Shown here piece by piece: positions 53,301 through 63,700 of a stretch of DNA of 64,000 nucleotides. The translations under genes and the position numbers were made by a program. The notes under the pieces are model-generated. The model worked only from the letters and a program-made list of their open reading frames with translations, was not told the origin of the DNA and ran no database searches. How positions within the stretch are numbered: the stretch's first letter is position 1; each line of letters begins with the position of its first letter. Source of the stretch: Chitinophaga sancti (GTDB taxonomy: Bacteria; Bacteroidota; Bacteroidia; Chitinophagales; Chitinophagaceae); contig NZ_CP139247.1 in the NCBI RefSeq assembly GCF_034087045.1, positions 6,226,001 to 6,290,000 of the forward strand. The letters are read 5' to 3'.

Positions 53301-56300
53301 TTATTGGGTGATAGGTTGTGCAAATTGATAATTCATCTGCTTGAGGATTTTACCATTCTGATCTTTAATTACGATCAACCTTCCAAACAGATCATATTCA
53401 TAATATGACGTTCTGCCAGCAGGGTCGGTTTCACTGGTAACACCTATCAGGGGTTTAAATGTGTAACTGCTCACAAGCACATTGGTCAGGCCGGTCCTCA
53501 ACTTCTTCAATTCTGTCCTCAGCACATCATCACCCGAAGGATTTCTGATGACACTGGTACTTACCTGTGCAATCGCACTTGCATATGTAGTACCCGTAAT
53601 CTTCGCTACAGGATAACAATTATTATATCCCCATATATATGCCTCTGTAACATCATTCACCTTATTTTGCTCAATTATATTTCCAACACTATCATACCTG
53701 CTAAAACTAATTTTCGCATCGTAATTCACATCCTTAATAATATTTCCGCTGCTGATATAAGCCGGAGTAAAAGACGCCTGTGCTGTTGTTCGCTTCAATG
53801 TAAATGCCGTGTCTATCTGCACCTGTATCCCTGCCATCGCCGGCACTGTCTTATACTTTATAAACTTCCCACCTAAAGTAGTCGTCACGCCACTTTTTAT
53901 CTGCTGCATATACTGCTCAATCACTAAATTATGTATACTACTATCCTGCATTGTCTTAATGGCCGCCAACCCAGCACTCAATGTACCAGCAGGAATAGTA
54001 TAATCAGTCGGATACTTCGTATACGTCCACACATCATCCCCCTTTGAATTCGTCGTATGTACACGCGTAGGTTGTATATGATCCATGTTATCATAGTAAG
54101 TATCTACTACGCTCACCAGGGAATCCGTTCCGGCATATTCCGTCGTTGTCGTTTTGCTAAGCAGAGCTCCATCACTACGATAACTATAATAATTAGAACT
54201 AAAATGCTCCCAGGGATATCCTACATAATAAGTCCATTTCTCCCTATAGGCGGCCTTCCACGCCTGAACATTTCCCTTCAGGAAAGTAGTATATATATTC
54301 TCCTGCTTTGTCAACAATTTCCCTGTGTTATCATAAGTATACTGTGCCTTTAGCATGCCCTTTTCAGGGTCTACATTCGTAGATGGACCAAAGGGATAGC
54401 TATTCAAACCTGAAGAATTATTACCTAAGGCATACACATATCTGATACTCCCATTCTGATTATCTGTTTCCAATACCTCTTTGTAAACCACACCACCACC
54501 GCTGGTTTCTATTTCATTATTAGCAGCAGAAGTCCTGTAAGTCATATCACAAGCCAACTCCTCATACGCACCGTTATTAGTGTTAGCACCAGGGGCTGGT
54601 TTCCATACAGTCATTCTATATTTATACACCGGTTTATTGGTCAGATAACCTGATGACATAGATGTGTTTCCAGATAGGTTGTAAGTATAGCTCTTAATGA
54701 TATCATTAGCATGATTGATACCATCATAAGTTGTCATAGCCTTCAATCGAAGCCCACCTCCCGTTGCAATCGCGGTCGTAGCTGTAATTGCCTTGTATGT
54801 CAGATCAACAGTTACTTTTTCGTAAGAAGCCGTTGGCTCGGAATGCTCTGTCATCATCACAATATGATACTCCCCTGAATCAACAGGTATATACTGGGTA
54901 CCACTTCCTATATTCGAAGTTGCACCAGTCTGCATGTTCCGGAGGATAAGAGAATTAATATTACCTAAGGATGAGGTACGGGTTACAATAGCTTTTATAT
55001 ACTGGAAGTAAGGTATATTCACTATAATACTGTCTATCTTATAATCAGGATAAGTCGTATTCCCATTCACACCCGTCGTCACTGACTTTGATGCTGTCAG
55101 TATCTGATAAACAGCATCATTCACCTCTATCGAATTGCTGTAATGACTATAAGTATTACTCTCATAAGTAAAGGTAGTATTGCCGCCTGTCGGATAAGTT
55201 ATACTCTCTAATATATCTGCCTTTGTGTAGGTAAAATTAGGTTCCCTATCGCCGCCAGAGGTAACACTATCAGAAGGTAACAGGGAGTAATTTTTTGCTC
55301 CATTATAATACCCCCAGTGGTCCTGTGAAAAGGAATTGATAGCCGGTAAATGCGTACTATTATAACTAAGTGTATAAGACCCAATCACATTATTATTAAC
55401 ATCTGCCTGACTCACCTTTGTCAACATTAACCTTACAGGTGTGGTATAAGTAAACAGGTACTTATTCAGATCTGTATATACATTATTAAATCCTGAAGAA
55501 TAGGTGATATCACTCAATGCATAAAAAGGATCACTACTGGAATTAGTAACATCCGTCCTTACTGTATTATAATTGAAAGTGACTTTGCCTCCAGGAAAAG
55601 TAATAGTTTTCAAAGTCTGCTGTTGGCAGACACGGTTGTTGTAGCAGGTAGAAAGCGTAGGCGTAGCACCGGGACAACCCTGAATAGAAACACCAGAGAC
55701 TAGCACGGAAGGAGAACTGGTTTCGGTTTGTGTAACTGATGGTGCCGATAATCCCTTATCTAATTCATAGGTAAAGTCAATCGTCCGCTTACTTTTAGGC
55801 AGAATGATCTGTGTGAGGTACCAGGAAGATGGATAGGTTTCATCAGAACCTCCGCAGGAGGAAACTGATATTGTCCAATCAGTGCTGCCAAAAATATACT
55901 GCGTACCATCAGGGGTCACCATTGTAAAGTACATATTGCCATCAATGAGCGGCATCCAGGTAATCTTTATATCCCTGTAAGGTAATAACACAATCTGTTG
56001 ATTAGTATCAACTACAAATTTACCGCTGATGCCTCCTACATTATAATTAAACTCATCGGGCTGCGTATCAAGCTGATTAGTCGCGGATAAATTGAACGTC
56101 TGATAATTATCAGCACTCTCCATATCTCCGGAGGCTGTGATTATAATTCTCCTTCCTCCACTACCATTCACATATCCCACTCCTGTCTCATCAGGCAGTC
56201 CCCTCACCGTACGCGAAATAACACCACCCGCATTCAATGCCCATCCCAACCCTACATTCGATGCAATATCATTTACCCTATTTCCACCTGCATGGTAAGA

Positions 56301-56555
56301 AAGGCTCAATTCAGTATTAAATTCATTTCCAATACTAATCTTCCCCAAAGGAATTGATATCGAAGGCAATCCATTGAACAAATTCACAGGGACATCTCCG
56401 TATTTTCCCAGAGAGGCGGCATTCGGCGCCGGAGGGGCAACATTAAAAACGGTTGGGTTAAGGTCGCTCTGTTCCTGCGCCCAAAGCTTACCTGCAAGCA
56501 ATAGCAGCAGAACAGTACATAGATACCGACCTTGCTTAAAAGGAATGTATTTCAT
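53301..56555 (-). CDS. Secreted YD-repeat (RHS) protein, partner of the RHS toxin
   Basis: 1084 residues if started at the ATG at 56555 (MKYIPFKQGRYLCTVLLLLL, signal peptide ending KLWAQ); the frame is open from an ATG at 56588, but that lies at the predicted transcript start. The N-terminal part (PNAASLGKYGDVPVNLFNGL, PSISIPLGKISIG, LSLSYHAGGNRVNDIASNVG, LGWALNAGGVISRTVRGLPD) is the beta-rich start typical of Bacteroidota RHS proteins, related to SpvB/Tc-toxin-like shells. YD-like repeats follow, ending TSYYEYDLFGRLIVIKDQNG. It has no toxin tip. As the first gene of the operon it could form part of the shell or assist delivery of the following RHS toxin. Confidence 0.85.
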   Translation of the reverse strand: MKYIPFKQGRYLCTVLLLLLAGKLWAQEQSDLNPTVFNVAPPAPNAASLGKYGDVPVNLFNGLPSISIPLGKISIGNEFNTELSLSYHAGGNRVNDIASNVGLGWALNAGGVISRTVRGLPDETGVGYVNGSGGRRIIITASGDMESADNYQTFNLSATNQLDTQPDEFNYNVGGISGKFVVDTNQQIVLLPYRDIKITWMPLIDGNMYFTMVTPDGTQYIFGSTDWTISVSSCGGSDETYPSSWYLTQIILPKSKRTIDFTYELDKGLSAPSVTQTETSSPSVLVSGVSIQGCPGATPTLSTCYNNRVCQQQTLKTITFPGGKVTFNYNTVRTDVTNSSSDPFYALSDITYSSGFNNVYTDLNKYLFTYTTPVRLMLTKVSQADVNNNVIGSYTLSYNSTHLPAINSFSQDHWGYYNGAKNYSLLPSDSVTSGGDREPNFTYTKADILESITYPTGGNTTFTYESNTYSHYSNSIEVNDAVYQILTASKSVTTGVNGNTTYPDYKIDSIIVNIPYFQYIKAIVTRTSSLGNINSLILRNMQTGATSNIGSGTQYIPVDSGEYHIVMMTEHSEPTASYEKVTVDLTYKAITATTAIATGGGLRLKAMTTYDGINHANDIIKSYTYNLSGNTSMSSGYLTNKPVYKYRMTVWKPAPGANTNNGAYEELACDMTYRTSAANNEIETSGGGVVYKEVLETDNQNGSIRYVYALGNNSSGLNSYPFGPSTNVDPEKGMLKAQYTYDNTGKLLTKQENIYTTFLKGNVQAWKAAYREKWTYYVGYPWEHFSSNYYSYRSDGALLSKTTTTEYAGTDSLVSVVDTYYDNMDHIQPTRVHTTNSKGDDVWTYTKYPTDYTIPAGTLSAGLAAIKTMQDSSIHNLVIEQYMQQIKSGVTTTLGGKFIKYKTVPAMAGIQVQIDTAFTLKRTTAQASFTPAYISSGNIIKDVNYDAKISFSRYDSVGNIIEQNKVNDVTEAYIWGYNNCYPVAKITGTTYASAIAQVSTSVIRNPSGDDVLRTELKKLRTGLTNVLVSSYTFKPLIGVTSETDPAGRTSYYEYDLFGRLIVIKDQNGKILKQMNYQFAQPITQ

Positions 56556-56602
56556 CGTTGATATTATAAGTATAGAGAAAGTTCTCATTAGGTTTTGCTA
56601 CC

Positions 56603-56610
56603 CAAAAATA
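56603..56610 (-). promoter_or_regulatory. -7 promoter box of the RHS operon (TAttTTTG)
   Basis: On the - strand TATTTTTG fits TAnnTTTG perfectly and predicts a start near 56597, 40 bases before the ATG at 56555. No clear -33 element. The rest of the AT-rich gap up to 56853 shows no gene. Confidence 0.45.
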
Positions 56611-56853
56611 GATTTGCTCTTAGAGACTATTGCGATTCCCGATTTTTATGTATTGTTACAAACAAAATGCTAAATAAAGAAGATATAACTCCATAGTTAT
56701 TGGGTTAAAAATAATAAACAAGTACCTAATCACACCCCCCGGTGTATAATTTGAGGCAAAATAAAAAAATAGAACTGTATTTCAAATAAAAATTCCAATC
56801 ATTTTTCAATTGGTAAATGATAGAGATCAGCAAAAATCTATTAAAGGGTATAT

Positions 56854-57040
56854 CTAACCATTAACAACAGGTTTCAAACTTTCACTATATGCCGCCAGTG
56901 TATATTCAACAAGAACCGGCGAATCATCATAGACAGTTCTTATAATGAGCTGATTTGCTTCAGGTCTTTGAGTTCCTTAGACAATACACGTGTAGTGATC
57001 GCAGGAATGGCACGCTGTATATCCCGAAACCTGGTTTTCA
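56854..57040 (-). pseudogene. HxlR-family regulator remnant with a frameshift
   Basis: The - strand reads RFRDIQRAIPAITTRVLSKE, then LKDL, changes frame, and continues ANQLIIRTVYDDSPVLVEYT, LAAYSESLKPVVNG and stop. This is the wing and flanking helices of an HxlR regulator (compare the intact one at 19443). The first helix is missing and the frame is broken near 56960. Confidence 0.65.
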
Positions 57041-57327
57041 AAACTGTTCTGTTGCAAGCGCCTAACGGCTTTAAAGTTGAGCTGATTGAACTGAAAAACT
57101 CCACGCGGGAGCATCGCTTTACTGACCCATTAAATGCGGCCTCCGTTCAGGGTTATGGTCACATGGCGCTCATTGTAAAAGACCTGCATACCGTTTTCAA
57201 TGAGCTGATAAACAATGGGGCATTACAGATCATTCCGATATCACCCGCAGTTAAGAAGGGCGATATATATGCTTATGTCAAAAATTTAGAAGGCAATCTG
57301 ATAGAACTGATTCAAAATGGTCGCTAA
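57041..57327 (+). pseudogene. 3' half of a VOC (glyoxalase-like) protein
   Basis: The reading TVLLQAPNGFKVELIELKNS, GHMALIVKDLHTVFNELINN and KGDIYAYVKNLEGNLIELIQ is the second half of a VOC-superfamily protein, with GNLIELI as its typical end. The frame is open further upstream (ATG at 56968), but that part is antisense to the HxlR remnant, so the real N-terminus was lost. A shortened protein might still be made. Confidence 0.6.
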
Positions 57328-57442
57328 CCCTGATGCAACAGCTGCCCGCGATGTGCAGCTACCCATTCAATCATGTAATCTATAACAGGAGCAAGCTTTG
57401 TTGAATGGTTACAAGTTTCAGCGCGTATTTTACCAGGAGATG
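57324..57442 (-). pseudogene. C-terminal fragment of an HxlR-like regulator
   Basis: The - strand reads STKLAPVIDYMIEWVAAHRG, then QLLHQG and a stop that overlaps the VOC stop. LxPVIDxMIEW is the usual C-terminal helix of HxlR proteins. It could be the lost end of the remnant at 56854 or belong to a second gene. Confidence 0.4.
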
Positions 57443-57454
57443 AAAGAAGTCACC

Positions 57455-58003
57455 TTAAAAATAATACCCCACCTTTAAAGAAGCTTCCGGATTTATTATT
57501 GGCAATGTAAAACGCTTATTATCCACCGCTACGTTTTTATCCCCTGCTATCCGAAGACTTAAACTTCCCCATGGAGACAGGTACAAATGCTTATACAATG
57601 TAAAATTATACCCTAAGCTCCCGTTCAACAGAAAGTTATTAAATTTCGCCGTTTGCACCTTTGCATCTGTTTGAATAGTACTATTCCAGAAAACGGGGCC
57701 GGCTCCGATCCACCAACCCTTCCAGTCCTTATTCAGAAAACGGTCTACCAGCAGTGCATAAGCATGCACCTGGTGATTGGAAAAATCCTTTTCTGTTGAC
57801 CAGTCAGGCTTTTTTACAAAAGCGGTCAACGCTCTTAGTCTCCAGACATCTTTTCCAATCCATGCTCCTCCAAAATAGCCCCCCGTAGCATAGGGAAGGA
57901 AATCCAATTCCAGCCCAAACTTTATTTGACCAGGTTTATTTTCTTGCGCCTGCGAATTCAGGCAAAGACAAAGTGATAGTCCCAGAAAGAAAAACTTCAG
58001 CAT
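57455..58003 (-). CDS. Secreted outer-membrane-type protein, function unknown
   Basis: With the ATG at 58003 the product has 182 residues and a signal peptide (MLKFFFLGLSLCLCLNSQAQ); the ATG at 58102 would place this peptide internally. The mature part alternates polar and aromatic residues (IKFGLELDFLPYATGGYFGG, KGWWIGAGPVFWNSTIQTD, SLGYNFTLYKHLYLSPWGSL) and ends SLKVGYYF with a terminal phenylalanine, the signature of a small outer-membrane beta-barrel (DUF3575-like). No partner gene is evident. The 58004-58298 gap has no gene I can support. Confidence 0.6.
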   Translation of the reverse strand: MLKFFFLGLSLCLCLNSQAQENKPGQIKFGLELDFLPYATGGYFGGAWIGKDVWRLRALTAFVKKPDWSTEKDFSNHQVHAYALLVDRFLNKDWKGWWIGAGPVFWNSTIQTDAKVQTAKFNNFLLNGSLGYNFTLYKHLYLSPWGSLSLRIAGDKNVAVDNKRFTLPIINPEASLKVGYYF

Positions 58004-58298
58004 TTTGTTATTAATTGTTCCGATCCAAATGTAAAGCATTCCCAAACCAGAATTCCTGTCCACGGTCAGTCCCCAGGCTATTGCATGCCAGTTTGCGGCC
58101 ATTAAAATTAAAAATATTTATTATGCAGACTACCATTTCGGCCGTCTTCCGTTTAAATTTAAAAGCATTGTGTTAATTTACTTACCCAGGACGTAGATAG
58201 GTGAAGTCACTGCCAGGCGGCATTGTTGCCACCCCTTTGCAAGGATAAAATGCTATATGGAGAAAAACCGGTACAAAAATAGTCTATATAATAAAAAA

Positions 58299-58327
58299 GA
58301 AAAGCCGGTTCTATCGAACCGGCTTTT
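58299..58327. terminator. Bidirectional terminator behind the second tRNA-Lys
   Basis: AAAAGCCGGTTC (58300-58311) pairs perfectly with GAACCGGCTTTT (58316-58327) around TATC. It lies 6 bases after the tRNA 3' end on the - strand. Confidence 0.85.
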
Positions 58328-58333
58328 CTTTGT

Positions 58334-58405
58334 GATCCCGTTGGGACTCGAACCCAAGACCCATACATTAAAAGTGTATTGCTCTACCAACTGAGCTACG
58401 GAATC
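58334..58405 (-). tRNA. tRNA-Lys (anticodon TTT), second copy
   Basis: Identical over all 72 bases to the tRNA at 26587-26658, with a full cloverleaf and anticodon TTT. The upstream flank with its TATCTTCG box (58440-58433) is also conserved, so the whole promoter-tRNA unit was duplicated, while the terminators differ. It lies 42 bases downstream of the LacI stop codon. Confidence 0.97.
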
Positions 58406-58447
58406 TGTTCCCATTTTCTCTCAAACGGGACGCGAAGATAATAGTTT

Positions 58448-59491
58448 CTATTTACTCCCCAAATATTTTTTTGAATTTTTTACTACCGAAGATCCTCTCA
58501 CCTTCATCTTCGTTTTCAAAACCACCTCTCGTGGTTCCGCTGAAACCTTCTCCGGATCAAGCCTGTCAAGCAATAACCCAATCACTTTATGCGCTATCTT
58601 TTCTATCGGTTGTGCTATAGCCGTTACCGGTGTAGCAAACAATTCAAAAATGTCATGATCATCAAAAGAGATCACCGCCAGATCTTCGGGTACCTTCAAT
58701 TTCAACTGTGTCATAGCTTTCAAGCCACAGGAACCCGCCTGTATCGCGCCGAATAAAATCGCATCCAGCTTAGGATTGGCCACCAGGAAATCGCGTATGG
58801 TTTGCACCATGACTTTCTCTTCAGGCGTAAAATCGATTTCCAGTACATAGGGTTTTAAGCCTTCATTTTTCAATGCATTCCTATAGCCCTTCAATCGCCC
58901 CTTCATCTGCGTAAGCGAAGAGGAAAAGGTAATAAAGCCAATATTGCTATACCCCTGTTTAATCAGGTAGTTTGTAGCATTCTCCGCACTCGGCTCATTG
59001 TCGATGACTACATAATCCGTCTTTACTTTTGGTAAGTAACGATCGAACATCACCACCGGCATTCCTGCTTTGATCAGTTCATTTACTTCCTTCTCCACTC
59101 CCGGAGGCGGAGAAATAATATACCCATCTACGCTTCTATCCTTCAATACATTGATCAGCTCTTTCGTCTTCTCCGTATCATTATCTGTACTGCAGTAGAT
59201 AATCCTATACCCTTCCTTATACGCCTCATTCTCTATCAAACGGGCAATAGTCGCAAAGAATGGGTCAGAGATGCTCTCCACCATCAAACCAATAATATGA
59301 GATTTTCCCGTTCTCAACCCACGGGCAATAGGACTTGGCCGATACCCTACCTCCTGTATATATTTCTCTACCCGCTCCACCAGTTCCTCACTGATCCGCT
59401 TCTCCTCCGCCTTTCCATTCAGGATAAAAGAAACTGCTGTTTTGGAAATATTCAGGCCATCAGCAATATCCTTGATTCTTAATTTCTTCAC
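58448..59491 (-). CDS. LacI-family transcriptional regulator
   Basis: 347 residues. The LacI helix-turn-helix is at the N-terminus (LRIKDIADGLNISKTAVSFI, residues 4-23) with the hinge helix YRPSPIARGLRTGKS. A periplasmic-binding-protein-like sensor domain follows (IIGLMVESISDPFFATIARL, VDGYIISPPPGVEKE, VPEDLAVISFDDHDIFELFA). It is the third gene behind the GH92-GH130 enzyme and the sugar permease (27-base gap) and should control this operon in response to a mannose-type sugar. No operator could be identified, because the operon promoter lies at or beyond the window edge. Confidence 0.9.
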   Translation of the reverse strand: MKKLRIKDIADGLNISKTAVSFILNGKAEEKRISEELVERVEKYIQEVGYRPSPIARGLRTGKSHIIGLMVESISDPFFATIARLIENEAYKEGYRIIYCSTDNDTEKTKELINVLKDRSVDGYIISPPPGVEKEVNELIKAGMPVVMFDRYLPKVKTDYVVIDNEPSAENATNYLIKQGYSNIGFITFSSSLTQMKGRLKGYRNALKNEGLKPYVLEIDFTPEEKVMVQTIRDFLVANPKLDAILFGAIQAGSCGLKAMTQLKLKVPEDLAVISFDDHDIFELFATPVTAIAQPIEKIAHKVIGLLLDRLDPEKVSAEPREVVLKTKMKVRGSSVVKNSKKYLGSK

Positions 59492-59518
59492 AAGTGGTTA
59501 TTTAAGATCAAAAATAGA

Positions 59519-60709
59519 TTATTTTTTAGCCAGCCTTGGATAATTATAACCGAATAATAAAATCACGATATAACAAATGATAGGCAGATAATACGCCGCA
59601 GCCACGTTGTGGTTGGCGATCAACCCCATCAAAGGTGGAAAAATCCCACCTCCGACCACGCCCATCACGATGAAAGAAGAGGCCTGCTGCGTGTGCTTTC
59701 CCAGATTTTTCAACCCCAGGCTAAAGATAGTCGGGAACATAATGCTGAAAAAGAAATTGATCATTAACAACGCTACAAACGAAACCCATCCCCACTGCTG
59801 CGCGACTATCACACACATCACGATATTCATACCTGCAAATAGCGCCAACAGCTTATAAGGGGTAATGATACGCATCAAACCCGTACCCACAAAGCGACCT
59901 ATCATCAGCAGGATCATACTCAATGAGAAAAAATACCCTGCCTTTTCATCACTCAACCCCATCACATCATGCCCATAATTGATAAAATATGCCCAGGTAC
60001 CTCCCTGTGCTGCTGTATTGAAAAACTGCGCGATAGCCGCAAATACGAAGTGTTGCTGTCGGATCAGGGGCTTTGCTTCACCCAGGTCTTCATGCGTTGC
60101 ATATTGCAATTTTGGAATGCGAATAAATAAAAAAACCACTGCCAGCGTAGCGATCACCCCTCCTATCACCATGTATAAATCCCGCACAGCCAGTAAATCA
60201 TTTGATTCTTTCAGGATGATATAACTACCCAGCGCAGGACCAATCACCCCTCCCAGCCCATTGAAAGATTGGGCAAAATTGATACGCTGATCACTGGTAC
60301 GCTGATCTCCCAAAGATGCGATCAACGGATGCGCGACTGTTTCCAAAGTAGCCAGTCCACAGGCCAGCACAAACAACGCCAACCGGAAAAAATTAAAAGA
60401 AACTGCTTCTGCCGCGGGGATAAACAAAAACGCACCCGAGGCATATAATAACAGACCTAATAAGATACCACGTTTATAACCAAACCGCTTCATGAATATA
60501 CCTGCCGGTATTCCCATCACTGCATACGCTCCAAAAAGGGATAACTGTACCAACCCGGATCTTGACTTTGAAATATGTAAGACATGCTGAAAATGCCGGT
60601 TCAATACATCTCCCAGTGTGAGTGCTACTCCCCAGCATAAAAACAGGGAGGTCACAAATAAAAAGATAGTCAGGTATTTTCTTTCCGTGAAATTTGGTCG
60701 AACGCTCAT
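59519..60709 (-). CDS. FucP-type MFS sugar permease
   Basis: 396 residues with about 12 transmembrane segments, of the FHS (fucose/glucose/mannose:H+ symporter) group: TSLFLCWGVALTLGDVLNRH at the first segment, FGAYAVMGIPAGIFMKRFGY with the MFS loop, FARLA-like FRLALFVLACGLATLETVAH, and NFAQSFNGLGGVIGPALGS. It lies 2 bases after the GH92-GH130 gene, so it should import the sugar released by that enzyme, probably mannose or a mannoside, across the inner membrane. Confidence 0.87.
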   Translation of the reverse strand: MSVRPNFTERKYLTIFLFVTSLFLCWGVALTLGDVLNRHFQHVLHISKSRSGLVQLSLFGAYAVMGIPAGIFMKRFGYKRGILLGLLLYASGAFLFIPAAEAVSFNFFRLALFVLACGLATLETVAHPLIASLGDQRTSDQRINFAQSFNGLGGVIGPALGSYIILKESNDLLAVRDLYMVIGGVIATLAVVFLFIRIPKLQYATHEDLGEAKPLIRQQHFVFAAIAQFFNTAAQGGTWAYFINYGHDVMGLSDEKAGYFFSLSMILLMIGRFVGTGLMRIITPYKLLALFAGMNIVMCVIVAQQWGWVSFVALLMINFFFSIMFPTIFSLGLKNLGKHTQQASSFIVMGVVGGGIFPPLMGLIANHNVAAAYYLPIICYIVILLFGYNYPRLAKK

Positions 60710-60711
60710 TA

Positions 60712-63700
60712 TTATTCCTTTTTACCGGCGACCGCGACAGCGACTCTAGAATCTGCACAGCCGTAATAAAGGAACCATTTATTATTGAATAACACAAGTC
60801 CTTCTATAAAAACAGTACCCGCAGGATACTGGCCGCTTTTTTCAAAAGCTTCCTGCGGGATAAGGAAAGGCTGATCCAACCTGTCTAAAAGCTGGTCAGG
60901 ATGTTCGCTATCAAATAATGCCTGTCCTGCAGCATAGGTATTGGCGGTATAGCGCTTATCACCGTTAGCTGCATTGTTCTTTCCGTTATATAACAAGACG
61001 ATCCCCTGTTCGGTTTTAACTGCCGGAGGACCACATTCGGTGAGGTCACTATCGAAATACCCTTTTCTTGGTGACATTAACTCTTTTAGCTTACCATCTG
61101 GTGTTGTGAGCGGCGTCCATTCATAGCCGTTATCAGACGTAGCGGCATATACATGATGCTCTCCCCAATACATCCAGTATTTGCCATTTACTTTGGAAAT
61201 GACCAGTTGCCCATTATTTACCTCAGTAAGGATGGAAGCAGATTTGGATGCAATATCCCGGAAGGCCCCTTTGAATACCGGACCTTTTTTCTCCCAGTGA
61301 ACCAGGTCTTTGGATAGTGCAGCTCCTAAACGCGGCACTTTATTGTTCCATTCTGTATACAATACAAGGTAGGTACCCTCTTTTGTCACTGCTACGCGGG
61401 GATCTTCACAACCACCTTTCCATTCAAATTCTTTTGCGTTGTCATTGTCAGGGAACAAAACAGGTTCTTTAGAGCGGGTTTTAATCAAAAGCCCGTCTTC
61501 ACTGGTGGCCAGACCAACACGTGAGGTGCGCATACCAATGCCCTTGCCAGAGCGGTCTTCTGCTCTGTACAAAATACAAACCTTGCCATCCTTTAATACG
61601 GCGGCAGGATTGAATGTATCATTGGATTCCCAACCTACCAGTTCCCCCGTCATAGGGTCGCGGAAACTCGTTGTAGAATCAGGGCTTATTAAAGGATTTA
61701 CACCCGCAGGACGCACGAATGGACCTAGTGCCCAACCACCGGCAGCAGTAAGCGAAAATGGCCTGTCTGCTGGCTTTACTCCTCTTTGTTTATTTGGCTC
61801 TGGTCCCATTACAAGGTGCAACACCCCTCCATTCATAATTGCATTATGCGTGATATAATTATGTTCATAAGGCACTCCATTCAAAGTCGCTGACTGGATA
61901 TATACATTCCGGGGACTATTATTTTCCGCTTCTACTATGAACTGTTTGTTATTCTCAAGGGTGATCGTCATCTTTGGAAACAAAGGACTCCCAATCACAT
62001 ACTGATCTGTTCCGGGACATACACTATAAAACCCTGCAGCACTCAGCACATACCAGCTTGACATCTGCCCCTGATCTTCATCTCCGGGGTAGCCATTCTC
62101 AGTAGCATTGTACATATTCTGCATGATCTGTCTTACATGCCACTGGGTTTTCCAGGGCTGCCCGGCGTAGTTATATAAATAAACCAGGTGGTGGATTGGT
62201 TCATTCCCCTGCGCATACTGCCCCATGTTGAATTCGGCCATCTCCGTCATTTCATGGATCACCTGACCATACCCTCCAACTTTGATAGTACCCGGTATGC
62301 TGAATACGGAATCGATCTTATTCGTAAACTGTTGCTCCCCGTGCATCAGGTTGATCAATCCCTGCACATCATGGAATACTGACCATGTCCAGTGCCAAGC
62401 ATTCCCTTCTGTATATGGACCACCCCAGTCCAAAGGATCGAACGGCATTACCCAATTTCCTTCTGCATCTTTTGCACGCATGAAACCAGTAGCAGGATCA
62501 TACAGGTTTTTGTAATTATACATCTGGCGACTAAACACTTGCTCATAGAATGGCTGGTTCGTCATCTTTGCCAGCTGGTAACCACAGAAGTCATCATAGG
62601 CGAATTCCAACGTCCAGGAAGTGGCCCCTAATGTCTTTTCTGAATAAGGGCAATACCCCATTTCATAATACTCCTTGGAACCGGGTCTGCCATTCGCACT
62701 ACCCCATGGACCTTTGTTGGTTGCCTCGTGGAAGTATGCTTTCAGGGCTTTTTGTGGATCAAAGGTGCGGATACCTTTTGCCCAGGCATCTGTCAATAGA
62801 GATATGGCATGATTGCCCAGCATTCCTCCTGTTTCGCCCGGAAATGACCAGGCAGGGAACCAGCCACATTGCTCCTGTGCATCCAGCAATGCCTGCATAT
62901 AACGGCCTTCCATGGTTGGATGCATAATTGTATTCAAAGGAAATTGGCCCCTGAAGGTATCCCAAAAACCATTATCTGTATACATATACCCGGCATGGAT
63001 CTTTCCATCGTAAGGACTGAAGTAGTATGGATTGCCCTCTTTGTCATATTCGAAGAACTGATGTGAGAAGAGATTGGCGTGGTAGAGACAGGAATAGAAA
63101 GTTGCCTTTTGTTCTGCTGTACCTCCTTCTACTTTCATCCTGGATAAGAGAGCATTCCAAACTTTATCGGCAGCAGTATGGGTATCTTCTAATTTTTTGA
63201 AAGTCCCCAACTCACGCTGTAATGTCAGTGTTGCCTGCTCTGGACTGATATAAGAAGAAGCTACCTTTGCTTCTACTTGTTTTGCATTGCCAAAGTCGAT
63301 GTATGCACCCATACCTTCGCCTTCTCCTTCAGAATTATTTGCATTTATTTTATTATGCTGCCATGTACCATACGCCTTAAAAGGCTTGTCAAATGTGATC
63401 TCAAAATAATTACGGAAGTTCTGTGGCGCCCATCTGGCATTATTGACATAACCAGTAATCTTACGAGCCGAAGGATCTATCTTCACCTGGCTCATTTTGG
63501 TATACCCATCCAATAGAATTATAGATTTCTTAGAAGGAAATGAAAAACGAAAATGCGCCCCTCTTTCTGTCGGAGAGAATTCCGTTTTTATACCATTGTC
63601 AAAAGTGACTTTATAATAACCGGGTTGTGCGATTTCATTTTCATGTTTAAAAGAGGCGGCACGTTCATCCTCATTCACTACCAGTTCTGACTCAGGGAAC

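Noticed and set aside
34561..56588. Type VI secretion or prophage-type delivery system for the RHS toxins
   Set aside because: No VgrG, Hcp, PAAR, tube or baseplate genes were found; the RHS proteins carry their own signal peptides.
58103..58298. Possible end of a - strand gene near 58180-58250
   Set aside because: A short reading with CRLAVTSPIYVLGK ends in a stop there, but it is too short and unsupported to annotate.
61439..63516. Several + strand ORFs of 64-139 codons opposite the GH92-GH130 gene
   Set aside because: They are antisense to a strongly supported gene and show no domain.
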